A stretch of DNA of 64,000 nucleotides from Pseudomonas sivasensis (GCF_013778505.1 NZ_JAAOWU010000016.1:109921-173920); one strand, 5' to 3'; positions 49,415 through 62,300 are shown, counted from the first letter of the stretch. Made by a program: numbers and translations. The notes: a model not told the origin generated them from the letters alone.

Positions 49415-51557
49415 TGATCTGCCCCTTTTTCAGCGCTTCCATAACGGCCGCTTTTGGACCGTCTGCGAGGATCTGGCCACGGTCGATCACCAGCAGGCGA
49501 TCTACCAGGCTCAGCAGCGAAGCACGGTGGGTGACGAGAATCACCGTCTTGTTTTCGATCACCGACTGCAAGCGCTGTTTGAGGCGCTCTTCACCGGTGT
49601 TGTCCATGGCGCTGGTGGGTTCGTCCAGCAGCAGAATCGGCGGGTTCAGCAGCAGCGCACGGGCCAGGGCAACGTTCTGGCGTTGACCGCCGGAGAGGTT
49701 CTGCCCACGCTCGCCCACTTGCAGCTCGTAACCTTGTGGGTGCAGCCTGGCGAACTCATGCACGCCGGCGAGTTCTGCGGCTTGCAGCACCATCTCATCG
49801 TCCACGTAGCGCGCACCCGAGACCAGGTTGTCGCGCAAGGTGCCGGCCAGCAGTTGGATGTCCTGGGCGACGTAGCCGATGTTGTGGCGCAATTCGCTGA
49901 CGTCGATCTGGCGGATGTCTACACCGTCCACCAGCAACGAGCCGGAGTCCGGCTGATACAGGCCGACCAGCAGCTTGGCCAGCGAGCTTTTGCCCGAGCC
50001 GCTGCGGCCGATGATGCCGATTTTCTCGCCGGGACGAACATTCAGGTTGATCCCGCGCAGAGCCAGGGTTTGCTGGTTCGGGTAGGTAAAGTCGACTTCG
50101 CGGAACGTCATCGCGCCTTGCAGGGTTTTGCGGCTAAGCGGGCGTTCGTCGAAGTTGCGTTCCTGCGGCAGTTCCATCATCTGGTCCACCGAGACCATCG
50201 TCACCTTGGCTTGCTGGTAGCGCGTCAGCAGGCCCGACAGCTGGGCCAAGGGGCCAAGCGCACGGCCGCTGAGCATGTAGCACGCCACCAGGCCGCCCAT
50301 GCTGAGGGTGCCATCGATGATTTGGTACACGCCGAAGATAATCATCGCCACGCCCGCCACTTGCTGGATCAGCAAAGTGATGTTCATCGCCAGGCCGGAC
50401 AGCACTTTGACTCGCAGTTCCAGGCGGCTGAGGGTGCCAATGGTTTGTTCCCACTGGTACTGACGTTCGCTTTCGGCGTTGTTGACCTTTACCGCGTCCA
50501 GCCCGGCGAGGGTCTCGATCAGGCTCGATTGACGCTCGGCACCCAGGGCCATGGTGCGCTCAAGTGTTGCCGTGAGCGGTTTTTGCAGGAAGTGGCCGAT
50601 GCCCAGGGCGAGTGGGAAGGCGACGATGGGAATCCACACCAAGTGGCCCCCCAGCAGCGCGATCACGCCGAGGATGATCAGGGTAAAGGGCAAATCGATC
50701 AGGCTGGCAAGGGTCAGGGAGGTGAGGAAGTCGCGCATCCCCTGAAACTCGTGGATGTTGGAGGCGTAGCTGCCGACGCGCGCCGGGCGCATTTTCATCG
50801 ACATACCCACGATGCGCTCGAACAGCGTCGCGGAAATAATCAGGTCGGTTTTCTTGCCCGCCAGGTCCAGGCATAGACTGCGCATGCTCTTGAGCAGCAG
50901 GTCGAACAGGTAGGCGCCACAAATACCGATGGCCAGCACCCACAGGGTGGCGGTGGCCTGGTTCGGCACGACGCGGTCGTACACGTTCATGACAAACAAC
51001 GGCGCAGCCAGGGCGATCAGGTTGATCACCAGGCTCGCAGCGATAGCGTCGGCGTACAGCCAGCGGGAGCGTTTGAGGGTGTCTTTGAACCACGAACGTG
51101 CGCGGGGGATCAGCGTGCCGCTGGTGACGTCAAATTTATGCTGCGGTTGGGCGAAGAAAACCCGACCGCTGTAATCCTGAGTCAGCGCCTCACGGGTGAC
51201 CTGGACTTCGCCGCCGTCGCTTTCGCTGAGCAGCAGGCGGGCGGTATCACCCTCCCATCCCAACAGCACCGCACTGCGTCCTTCCTTTAATAGCAACAAG
51301 GCCGGCAATGCGATGGACGGGATCTGCTCCAGCTTGCGCTGCAGCAAACGCCCCTGCAAACCCGCCCGGGCTGCTGCGCGCGGCAGCAAGTCCGGGCTCA
51401 GGCGCTGCCCCGCCAAGGGCAGGCCGGTGGTCAGCATGGCCCGGCTGGCAGGCTTGTAATGCAGCGAACAGAGAGCCAACAACCCATCTAGCAATGGGTC
51501 GTCATGCTGAGCGCGCGGGTCATGGTGAAGTGGCGCCAAACCTATTTCGGAATCCAA
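49404..51557 (-). CDS. lapB: Type I secretion ABC transporter LapB
   Basis: A 717-residue exporter. Residues about 20-140 form a C39-like domain without the catalytic Q...C pattern (DGLLALCSLHYKPASRAML), so it likely binds rather than cuts substrate. Six membrane spans follow (ALAAPLFVMNVYDRVVPNQ starts the typical type I region). ATPase: Walker A GRSGSGKSSLAKLL near residue 518, NLSGGQRQNVALARALLLNP, ILLLDEPTSAMDN and the H-loop ILVTHRASLL. Together with lapC and lapE it should export the giant adhesin encoded divergently. Confidence 0.93.
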   Translation of the reverse strand: MDSEIGLAPLHHDPRAQHDDPLLDGLLALCSLHYKPASRAMLTTGLPLAGQRLSPDLLPRAAARAGLQGRLLQRKLEQIPSIALPALLLLKEGRSAVLLGWEGDTARLLLSESDGGEVQVTREALTQDYSGRVFFAQPQHKFDVTSGTLIPRARSWFKDTLKRSRWLYADAIAASLVINLIALAAPLFVMNVYDRVVPNQATATLWVLAIGICGAYLFDLLLKSMRSLCLDLAGKKTDLIISATLFERIVGMSMKMRPARVGSYASNIHEFQGMRDFLTSLTLASLIDLPFTLIILGVIALLGGHLVWIPIVAFPLALGIGHFLQKPLTATLERTMALGAERQSSLIETLAGLDAVKVNNAESERQYQWEQTIGTLSRLELRVKVLSGLAMNITLLIQQVAGVAMIIFGVYQIIDGTLSMGGLVACYMLSGRALGPLAQLSGLLTRYQQAKVTMVSVDQMMELPQERNFDERPLSRKTLQGAMTFREVDFTYPNQQTLALRGINLNVRPGEKIGIIGRSGSGKSSLAKLLVGLYQPDSGSLLVDGVDIRQIDVSELRHNIGYVAQDIQLLAGTLRDNLVSGARYVDDEMVLQAAELAGVHEFARLHPQGYELQVGERGQNLSGGQRQNVALARALLLNPPILLLDEPTSAMDNTGEERLKQRLQSVIENKTVILVTHRASLLSLVDRLLVIDRGQILADGPKAAVMEALKKGQISVA

Positions 51558-51602
51558 GCTGACTCTCTCTTAAACGGTTGTGTGGTCCAACGCCGTCAAG
51601 AA

Positions 51603-52955
51603 TCAGTTCATCCCTGGCAGGTTTACCGACGGTTTAATATCGTTTTGCACAACTGATGCCATCGGAGCGACTACGCCCTGACTTCTCAGCAATTGGCCCA
51701 TGTCGGCCTTAATACGGTACTGGGTGTAAACGTAGAGGCTTTTGATCTGCGCCAAACGTTGCTGAGCGGTGAACAGTTCGTTCTCGCTGTCGAGCAAGTC
51801 GAGCAGTGTACGCTCACCGAGGCTGAACTGCTGCTGGTACGAGGTGCGCACTTTGGTGCTGCGGTCGACGTACTGCTGCGCGATCGGCACTTGCTGGCTG
51901 GCGTTGTTGTAAGCGTTCCACGCCAGGCCCAACTCTTCGTTCAACTGACGCAAGGCGTTGTTGCGGATATCCAGCGCCTGGGTGGCCTGGGAAGCCTTGG
52001 ACTGCAGGCTGGCCTTGTCGCTGCCGCCGTTATACAGGTTGAACTGCATGTTCAGCATCGCGGAGTAGCCATTGTCATGGCCCTCTTCGCCGCCGATGTT
52101 GTTGTTGGCCGAACGTTGCAGCACTGCATCAAAGCGCGGGTAGAAGGTCGACTTGGCGGCTTCGTACTGCTTTTCGGCAGCGGCGATGTCCGATTCGGCC
52201 GAGCGCAGCACCGGGCTGTCAGCAATCATCTGGCGGCGCGCGTCTTCCAGGCTGGCTGGCAGCAGGGTCACCACGCCCAGTGGGCGTTCCAGTTGGTCGG
52301 GCTCTTTGCCGACAACGCTGAGGTAGTTGGTGTTGGCGTCAGCGAGGTTGGTCTGCTCGGTGATCAGGTTGTTTTGCGCCTGAGCCAGTCGGGCTTCAGC
52401 CTGGTCCATGTCCGCCATTCTTCCGACGCCACGGCTGGTGCGCAGTTTGATCTGGTCAAAAATGCGTTCGTGGCTCTTCAGGTTGTCTTCTGCCAACTGC
52501 ACCATCTCGCGACGGGTCAAGACATCCAGATAAACCTGAGCAACGGTCAGTGCGGTGCGCTCGGAAGTATTGAGCAGCGCATACCCACGGGAATTGGCGG
52601 TGGCTTGTTGGCGGCCGACTTCATTGATGGTGCCAAACCCCTGGAACAAATTTTGTTGCAGGCGGATGGTCGATTCGCCGCGGTTCAGGGTTTTCCAATC
52701 GTGGCTGTTGCTGGCGGCGCGGGTCGAGGTGTTGTCCGAGCTTTCACGGCCATAGCCGCCCAGCAGGTCGACTTTAGGCAGGTAACCGCCCTGCGCCTCT
52801 CTGACCTGATAGTCAGCAGCAATGCGCGCATTGATTGCGGCCTGGATCTCCGGGTGGTTTTTCACGGCATCTTGCATGGCTTCGGGCAGGGTCTGAGCCT
52901 GGACGAAACTGGCGGCTAGAGCAAAAGGCACAGCTTTAAGAAGGTGCAAACGCAT
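51603..52955 (-). CDS. lapE: TolC-like outer-membrane channel LapE
   Basis: A 450-residue outer-membrane efflux protein of the AggA/TolC type. Signal peptide MRLHLLKAVPFALAASFVQA, then two TolC repeats (TLPEAMQDAVKNHPEIQAAI ... and SPVLRSAESDIAAAEKQYEA ...), with the conserved FQGFGTINEVGRQQATAN and FNLYNGGSDKASLQSKASQA turns and SLGERTLLDLLDSENELFTA. I chose ATG 52955 because the signal peptide begins there. First gene of lapEBC, 47 bases before lapB. Confidence 0.92.
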   Translation of the reverse strand: MRLHLLKAVPFALAASFVQAQTLPEAMQDAVKNHPEIQAAINARIAADYQVREAQGGYLPKVDLLGGYGRESSDNTSTRAASNSHDWKTLNRGESTIRLQQNLFQGFGTINEVGRQQATANSRGYALLNTSERTALTVAQVYLDVLTRREMVQLAEDNLKSHERIFDQIKLRTSRGVGRMADMDQAEARLAQAQNNLITEQTNLADANTNYLSVVGKEPDQLERPLGVVTLLPASLEDARRQMIADSPVLRSAESDIAAAEKQYEAAKSTFYPRFDAVLQRSANNNIGGEEGHDNGYSAMLNMQFNLYNGGSDKASLQSKASQATQALDIRNNALRQLNEELGLAWNAYNNASQQVPIAQQYVDRSTKVRTSYQQQFSLGERTLLDLLDSENELFTAQQRLAQIKSLYVYTQYRIKADMGQLLRSQGVVAPMASVVQNDIKPSVNLPGMN

Positions 52956-53301
52956 TCTGATGTTTCCCCGGGGATTGGTTGCCTGAAAAACCGCAACAAA
53001 CTTGGAATATTGCATTGGAGTGGCAACTCGAAATGCCCGTTTTTCTAGGGCGCCGGAGGGCGCAAACAGAAAGTCGCGAGGCCGTTTAAATATCAATGTG
53101 ACATTACCGGGCGGATTGTTTAGGATGACGCCCAATAGGTCAATACCTTGACGGAAAAGTAATTCTCCTGACGGAACAACAAAATATTGACGCCAAATTT
53201 CTTACTTAGAAACTACGTACTCCAGCTATTGAATCGGCACCCATGAGACGGCCGGTCACCTTGATGGATACCCCCTGACGGTAATACACGGAGAGTCTTT
53301 T
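52956..53301. promoter_or_regulatory. Divergent lapE/lapA promoter region
   Basis: 346 bases between the divergent lapE and adhesin genes, AT-richer than the flanks. -35-like TTGACG occurs at 53148-53153 and 53187-53192 in the adhesin direction, but the -10 matches are poor. GGAGAG precedes the adhesin ATG. Such regions are controlled by cyclic-di-GMP or FleQ-type regulators in relatives; no specific box was confirmed here. Confidence 0.5.
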
Positions 53302-56300
53302 ATGAGCAGCGTTGCGGTCGTCAAAAGCATTGTCGGTCAAGTGTTCGCAGTTTCCCCGGAAGGGATTCGCCGCCTGCTTGTAGAAGGGGATCGCCTGTTT
53401 GCAGGGGAGCAGGTCGATACCGGTGCTTCGGGTGCCGTGTCGCTGGAACTGGCCGACGGCCGCGTCATCGACCTGGGTCGCGACACTCAGTGGAGCGCTA
53501 ACGCTCCTGACTCGGTCACCGACCTCAGTGCTGCGACTGCTCAAGCTGCACCGTCCGTTGCCGAACTGCAGCAAGCCATCGCTGCCGGCGCTGACCCTAC
53601 CCAGGACCTCGAAGCCACCGCTGCCGGCCCGACCTCCGCAGGCGCAGACGGCGCTGCGGGTGGCGGTCACAGTTTTGTTGTGCTGGAAGCCACAGCAGGC
53701 GTGGTTGACCCCACCATTGGTTACCCAACGACCGGCTTGAATGCCGGTGACGCCGTAGGCACGACCCAAACCGGTGCCGACAACAACGGCGTAGATCCGC
53801 GCAACGTCACCATTACCCTGACCGCCACGCCGAGCATCACCGAAGCCGGTGGCGTAGTCGTTTACACCGTATTCATCACCCAGGCACCGACCAGCGACCT
53901 GACCGTCACCTTGTCCAACGGCCTCTCCGTTGTGATCGCCGCGGGCCAGACCTCGGGCGTGCTGAACGTCACTTTCGCCGGTAATGACACGCCTTACCTG
54001 GACGCCTCGTCGATCTCCGCCACCATCGCCGGCACCTCCGGTGGCGGCAACCTGATCATCACCACCGACCCGGCGCCAGCAGTCACGCAGATCGCTGACA
54101 CCATCGACACCACCACCGTCACCCTGACCGCGACCCCGTCGGTGAATGAAGGCGGCCAGATCGTCTACACCGCAACGGTGACCAACGCGGCGCAGACCGA
54201 CGTTGTGATCAAACTGTCCAACGACCTGACCATCACCATTGAGGCCGGTAAAACCACCGGCACGGTCACTGCCGATACGCCTGCCAACCTGGCTGATGGC
54301 AAGAACCTGGCCGTCAGCGTCACGATCACCGAAGCGACTGGCGGTAACTACGAAAACCTTGCAATCAATCCTGAGCCGGCCACTTCCACTGTGGTCGCTG
54401 TGGATGATCCAAGCGTGTTGGTCGCCGATACCAACACTATCGTCGAAGATAGCGTCGCGACCGGCAATGTGCTGAGCAACGACAGCGACATCGATAACCA
54501 GTTGGCTGTCGCTACCTTCAAAGTGGGCAACACGACCTACAACGCCGGCCAGACTGCTGACATCCAAGGCATTGGTTCCATCACCATCGGTGCTGATGGC
54601 GCATACGTGTTTACCCCGGTCAAGGATTACAGCGGCGAAGTGCCGCAGATCGAATACACCACCAACACCGGTTCCAGCAGCACGCTGACGATCACAATCA
54701 CACCAGTCAACGATGCGCCGCTGATCGACGTGACGGGCACGACCCTGGTCGAAAACACCGCAGTCGCGGGCAGTGTGGCGGGCACGTTTGTTATCAGCGA
54801 TGCAGAAACACCGGCTGGCCAACTGACCGTCACGTTTACGGGTGACAACAACAAGGATGGCTACTACGCCATCGTCGACAACACCGTTGTGCTGACGCAG
54901 AAGGGCGCGGACTACGTCAACGCCGGCAACCAACTGCCGAAGATCGACCTGACGGTTACCGATCCCGAAGGCCTCAACTCCAACGCTGCTGGCCAGCCGA
55001 CCGTGACCCTGGTCAACGATGTGCCCGTGATTGAAATCACGGCTAACACCATTGTTGAAGAAACGGCGGCGGCGGGCACCGTCGCTGGTACCTTCGTTGC
55101 CAAAGACGAAGAAACCCCGCGCGATGGTTTGACCATCAGCTTCACCGCTGGCAGCAACGCTGACGGCTACTACGCCATCTCCGGCAACAACGTAGTCCTG
55201 ACTGAAAAAGGCGCTGACTTCGTTAACGCCGGCAACCAGCTGCCGAAGATCGACCTGACCGTCACTGACCCTGAAGGCCTGAATTCCACTGGCACCGGTC
55301 AACCGACCGTGACCCTGGTCAACGACGTCCCAGTAATTGCTGTCACGCCGACCACCATCATCGAGAACACCGCTGAAGCAGGCACCGTCGCCGGTACCTT
55401 CGTTGCCAAAGACGAAGAAACCCCACGCGAAAACCTGAATATCAGCTTCACCGCTGGCACCAACGCTGACGGCTACTACGCCATCTCCGGCAACAACGTA
55501 GTCCTGACCGAAAAAGGCGCCGATTTCGTTAACGCCGGCAACCAGCTGCCGAAGATCGACCTGACCGTTACCGATGTTGAAGGCCTGAACTCCACCGGCA
55601 CCGGTCAACCGACCGTGACGCTGGTTAACGATGTTCCAGTAATTGCTGTCACGCCGACCACCATTGTCGAGAACACCGCTGAAGCAGGCACCGTCGCCGG
55701 TACCTTCCTTGCTAAAGACGAAGAAACCCCACGCGAAAACCTGAACATCAGCTTCACCGCTGGCACCAACGCTGACGGCTACTACGCCATCTCCGGCAAC
55801 AACGTTGTGCTGACCGAAAAAGGTGCTGACTTCGTTAACGCGGGTAACCAGCTGCCGAAAATCGACCTGACCGTTACTGACGTTGAAGGCCTGAATTCCA
55901 CTGGCACCGGTCAACCGACCGTGACCCTGGTTAACGACGTCCCAGTAATTGCTGTCACGCCGACCACCATCATCGAGAACACTGCTGAAGCAGGTACCGT
56001 CGCCGGTACCTTCGTTGCCAAAGACGAAGAAACTCCGCGCGATGGTTTGACCATCAGCTTCACCGCAGGCACCAACGCTGACGGCTACTACGCCATCTCC
56101 GGCAACAACGTCGTGCTGACCGAAAAAGGCGCCGACTTCGTTAACGCTGGTAACCAACTGCCGAAAATCGACCTGACCGTTACCGATGTTGAAGGCCTGA
56201 ATTCCACCGGCACCGGTCAACCGACCGTGACCCTGGTTAACGATGTTCCGGTGATTGCTGTCACGCCGACCACCATCATCGAGAACACTGCTGAAGCAGG

Positions 56301-59300
56301 CACCGTCGCCGGTACCTTCGTCGCGAAAGACGAAGAAACCCCACGCGAAAACCTGAACATCAGCTTCACCGCTGGCACCAACGCTGACGGTTACTACGCC
56401 ATCTCCGGCAACAACGTCGTGCTGACCGAAAAAGGCGCCGACTTCGTTAACGCGGGCAACCAGCTGCCGAAGATCGACCTGACCGTTACCGATGTTGAAG
56501 GCCTGAACTCCACCGGCACTGGTCAACCGACCGTGACCCTGGTCAACGACGTCCCAGTAATTGCTGTCACGCCGACCACCATCGTTGAAAACACTGCTGA
56601 AGCAGGCACCGTCGCCGGTACTTTCATCGCGAAAGACGAAGAAACACCACGCGATGGTTTGACCATCAGCTTCACCGCTGGCACCAACGCTGACGGCTAC
56701 TACGCCATCTCCGGCAACAACGTGGTGCTGACTGAAAAAGGTGCTGACTTCGTTAACGCTGGTAACCAGCTGCCGAAGATCGACCTGACCGTCACCGACG
56801 TTGAAGGCCTGAACTCCACCGGCACAGGTCAACCGACCGTGACGCTGGTTAACGATGTTCCAGTAATTGCTGTCACGCCGACCACCATCGTTGAAAACAC
56901 CGCTGAAGCAGGCACCGTCGCCGGTACCTTCGTTGCCAAAGACGAAGAAACCCCGCGCGAAAACCTGAACATCAGCTTCACCGCAGGCACCAACGCTGAC
57001 GGCTACTACGCCATCTCTGGCAACAACGTAGTCCTGACCGAAAAAGGCGCCGACTTCGTTAACGCTGGTAACCAACTGCCGAAGATCGACCTGACCGTTA
57101 CTGATGTTGAAGGCCTGAATTCCACCGGCACTGGTCAACCGACCGTAACGCTGGTTAACGATGTTCCGGTGATTGCTGTCACGCCGACTACCATCGTCGA
57201 GAACACCGCTGAAGCAGGCACCGTCGCCGGTACCTTCGTCGCGAAAGACGAAGAAACCCCACGCGAAAACCTGAACATCAGCTTCACCGCTGGCACCAAC
57301 GCAGATGGTTACTACGCCATCTCCGGCAACAACGTGGTCCTGACCGAAAAAGGCGCCGACTTCGTTAACGCCGGTAACCAACTGCCGAAGATCGACCTGA
57401 CCGTTACCGACGTTGAAGGCCTGAATTCCACCGGCACTGGTCAACCGACCGTAACGCTGGTTAACGATGTTCCGGTGATTGCTGTCACGCCGACTACCAT
57501 CGTTGAAAACACCGCTGAAGCAGGCACCGTCGCTGGTACCTTCGTCGCGAAAGACGAAGAAACCCCACGCGAAAACCTGAACATCAGCTTCACCGCAGGC
57601 ACCAACGCTGACGGCTACTACGCCATTTCCGGCAACAACGTGGTCCTGACCGAAAAAGGCGCTGACTTCGTTAACGCTGGCAACCAGCTGCCGAAGATCG
57701 ACCTGACCGTTACCGACGTTGAAGGCCTGAATTCCACCGGTACCGGTCAACCGACCGTGACCTTGGTTAACGACGTCCCAGTAATTGCTGTCACGCCGAC
57801 CACCATTGTCGAGAACACCGCCGAAGCAGGCACCGTCGCCGGTACCTTCGTTGCTAAAGACGAAGAAACCCCGCGCGATGGTTTGACCATCAGCTTCACC
57901 GCTGGCACCAACGCTGACGGCTACTACGCCATCTCCGGCAACAACGTGGTCCTGACCGAAAAAGGCGCCGATTTCGTTAACGCGGGTAACCAGCTGCCGA
58001 AAATCGACCTGACCGTTACCGATGTTGAAGGCCTGAATTCCACCGGCACTGGTCAACCGACCGTGACCCTGGTTAACGACGTCCCAGTAATTGCTGTCAC
58101 GCCGACTACCATCGTCGAGAACACCGCCGAAGCGGGTACCGTTGCCGGTACCTTCGTCGCGAAAGACGAAGAAACACCACGCGATGGTTTGACCATCAGC
58201 TTCACCGCAGGCACCAACGCTGACGGTTACTACGCCATCTCCGGCAACAACGTTGTACTGACTGAAAAAGGTGCTGACTTCGTTAACGCTGGTAACCAGC
58301 TGCCGAAGATCGACCTCACCGTCACCGATGTTGAAGGCCTGAATTCCACTGGCACCGGTCAACCGACCGTGACCCTGGTCAACGATGTACCGCTGATCGA
58401 CATCACGCCGACGACCATCGTCGAAAACACCGCCGAAGTTGGCACCGTCGCCGGTACGTTCAACGCGCGTGACGAAGAGTCTCCGCGTGAAAGCCTGACC
58501 ATCAGCTTCACCGCTGGCACCAACGCTGACGGCTACTACAGCCTCTCCGGCAACAATGTCGTGCTGACCCAAAAAGGCGCCGATTTCGTCAATGCCGGTA
58601 ATCAGTTGCCAAAAATCGACCTGACCGTCACCGACCCTGAAGGCCTCAATTCCCACAACACTGGCCAGCCGGCTGTCACGCTGGTCGATGACACCCCAAC
58701 CGCCGTCGACGGCCGCATCGAGGGCAACGAAGACACCTCGATCGAGCTCACTTGGGCGACTTTCGGTGTGCAGGACGAAGATTCCACGAGCCCGGCAGTG
58801 GTGTTCACCAGCCTGCCGGCCGGCTCCATCGAATACAAAGTCGACGGTGAGTGGGTCAAGCTCACCACGGCCGATCTGAAAACTGACACCTCGGCGGGCA
58901 AGGCCTTCACTCAGGCTGACTTCGATGCCCACAACGTGCGTTACACCCCGGCAGACAACGAGTCGGGCGACAACAGCTTCGGCAACACCGGCGTGGGCAA
59001 CAAGCAAGGTGATTACACCGAGCTGAAGTTCCAAGCCACCGACGGCAACTCCTACAGCGATACCAAAACCATCACTGTGGATATTCACCCGGTGACGGAT
59101 GTACCGGTGCTGACCGTCGGCCAAGTGCCAACCGGTCTGACCATTCAAACCTGGACCGGCAGCAACCTGCCGGGCGAGTTGGGCACTAACGGCCAAGGCG
59201 TCACCCAGTCCAGCACCCTGATCAAAGTGATCAACGCCCAAACCGCTGACAGCGCCGCCTCCACGGGCGTGACCAGCAATGTAAGCAACGGCAATGTGGC

Positions 59301-62300
59301 CGAAGGCACCGCGACCAAAGTGTCCGGTCTGGTTTACCTGGAAGCTGGCAAGAGCTACACCTTCACCGGCTCGGCCGACGACAGTCTGGCTATCACCGTG
59401 GGCGGCAAGCTGGTCGCTTCCGAAACCTGGAGCCAGGGCAGCGGTATCAACGGGTCGTCCTACACGCCGACCGAGTCGGGTTACTACACCCTCGACATCT
59501 ACCACTACAACCAGAACGGCCCGGGCAACTACGACGTCAATGTGTCGATCAACAACGGTTCGTCGGTGTCCCTGGGCAACAGTGGCCTGCAGACCTACAC
59601 CAGTGCCGCCGCGTTGGAAGCCGCAGGCATGGTCCTGGGCGACAGCCACGTTGTGAATGGCGAAGGCTATTACACCGGCAACGTCTACAACCACGGTCTG
59701 GAAGACACCGCGATTAAGATCGCGCCGATCACCGCCACTTTTGTCGACACCGACGGCTCGGAATCCCACAAGGTGGAAATCAGCGGCTTGCCGGAAGGCT
59801 CCGTGCTCACCGACGGCACTACCGGCCATAGCATCATCTCAACCGGCGCAAACACGCTGTACGACGTGAGCACCTGGAACCTGAGCACCCTGACGGTTAC
59901 GCCGTTCAAGGACTCGACGGCCAGTTTCGACTTGACCGTGAAGGCCACCGCCAAAGAGTTGAGCACCGGTGTTGAAGAAGTCTCGACCGGCAAGATCAGC
60001 GTCGTGGTCACTGCGGTCAACGACGCGCCTGTACTGGGCAATGGTTCGACCAACGCGTTCGGCGACACCTACATCGAGGGCAAACCCGGCGGCTACGTCG
60101 CGGCGAACCTGACCATCACCGACGTCGACAACAGCACCTTGCAAAGCGCCAAGGTCACGCTGGTCAACCACTTGGCCGATGACGTGCTGATCGCCGATGT
60201 CAGCAACACCAAAATCACCGTCAGCTATGACAAGGACACCGGCGTACTGACCCTGTCCGGTGAAGCGACCAAGGCTGAGTACCAGGAAGTCCTGCGATCG
60301 GTGCACTTCGCCAGCGAAAGCGAAGACCCAAGCCCGGCCAACCGTAACCTGACCATCACCGTGAACGACGGCCAGGCGGACTCCGCGCCTGTGACTTCCG
60401 TGATCTACGTGGTACCGGTTAACGATGCGCCGGTTATCAGTTTCGACAGCACTAAGTTTGTCGAGCAGAAAGGTGCGGTGGCACTGGTCGAAAACCTGAG
60501 CATCACCGACGTCGACAACAAAACCTTCAGCAAGGTAGTGGTCACCGTTGATCACCTGGTGTCCGGCGACCTGCTCAGCAACGCCGACGTGCTCAAGGCC
60601 CTCGCTGTTGCGGGTATCACCATCACCGAAAGCGGCAGCGCCGCCGATGGCAAGATCGTCTACACCCTGACCAGCAACTCGCCAGCCGGCAACAGCGCGG
60701 CCGACTTCACCAAGCTGGTTGAAGCGATTACCTTCCAGGCCCCGGGCAACAATCCGGTTGGCACTGATCGCACAGTAACCATCGACGTCACCGATATCGG
60801 TGGCGGCAACCTTGACCGTGAGCCACCGGAAACCAGCAGCGCCACCGGCAAGGTCACCGTCGAGCTATTCAACGATGCACCGACAGCAACCGCCACCTCG
60901 GCGGGCGCGGACGAAGACCACGCGGCCACCATCGTACTGAGTGGCGCCGATGTGGACGGTTCCGTTGCCCAGTTCGTCATCACCACCTTGCCGGAAAACG
61001 GCAAGCTGTATAGCGACGCCAGCCTGACCACCGAACTCAAGGTCGGTGATTCGGTGCCAGCGGGCGCTGACGGCAAGGCGTCGGTTTACTTCTCCCCAAC
61101 CGCGGACTGGAGCGGCAATACCGCGCTCACCTTCACCGCGGTCGACAATGCTGGTAAAGCCAGCGTCGAAACCACCGCCCCAGTGACAATCGCCCCGGTT
61201 ACCGATACCCCGCACCTGGGCCTGCTCGGTGGTGGCGTTGTCAGCGCGATCAACTTCGACAGCGCCCCCATCGGCGGCTCCTGGAGCGTCGTCGCGGTTG
61301 GCGATGCCAATAACGCAGCCGGCACCAATCCGAATACCCAATGGCAGACCGGCAACGCCGACGGCAAGGTGGAAATCGGCCAAAGCAGCATTTACGGCGT
61401 AGAGACCCCAGGCAATAGCCAGGTCATCGAGCTGGAGAAAAACGCCGGCGACGACGCCAGCCTGTACACCATCATCAAAGCGGAAGGCGGCACCGCGTAC
61501 ACCATCTCGGTCGACTACTCGCCGCGTGCAGGCGCTGAGAACAGCTCGGTGATCGACGTGTTCTGGGGCGGCGTCAAAGTCGGCACCCTGGACACCACTG
61601 TCGTTGGCATGAAGACCTACACCTTCACCGTGCCGGTCACCGCTGACGGCGATGCCAAACTCGAATTCAAGGCCCCGGCCGGCGATACCAACAACTCGCT
61701 TGGCGGCGTGCTGGACAACATCAGCGTTACCCAGGTGCTGAACACTGGCCTGGAAGACCACGCGATCAAGTTGTCTGCGATTGACGCTTATGCGACCGAC
61801 AAAGACGGCTCCGAGACGCTGAAGCTGGAAATCAGCGGTATTCCAGAAGGCGCGACCATTTCCGACGGCACGCCGGGCCACAGCTTCACGGCCACGGCTG
61901 ACGTGCAAAGCATCGATATCAGCACCTGGAACAAGGGCACGCTGGTCTATAACCCGGTACCAAACGCCAATGGCCTGGTGAACCTCACCGTCACCGCCAC
62001 TGCGCAGGATGGTGATGCGGCGCCTAAGTCCGAGTCGATTACGCTGCCGATCAACGTGATTGCGGTCAACGACCTGCCGGTGATTGATGTCGTAGCGAAC
62101 CCTCTGGTGGAAGGCTCCGTGGCCGAAGGCACCGTTGCCGGTACCTTTACCGTCAGCGACGTTGAGACCCCGATTGCCGATCTGAAAGTGACCTTCACCG
62201 GCGACAGCAACAAAGATGGCTACTACACCCTCCTTGGCAACGCCGTGGTGTTGACCCTGGCGGGCGCGAACTTCGTCAACGCGGGTAACAAACTGCCTGC

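Noticed and set aside
48047..50876. Long plus-strand frames antisense to lapC and lapB
   Set aside because: Both are shadows of well-defined secretion genes on the minus strand; no motifs or ribosome sites support them.
54705..58682. Regular repeats as a CRISPR array
   Set aside because: The 306-base units are contiguous, in-frame coding repeats with no spacers.
53206..59829. Unbroken 2,207-codon reading frame on the minus strand
   Set aside because: It lies exactly antisense to the adhesin, where repeated, GC3-biased codons keep the opposite frame open. Its product is a periodic mirror of the repeats, and the plus strand has a clear start, ribosome site and known domains.
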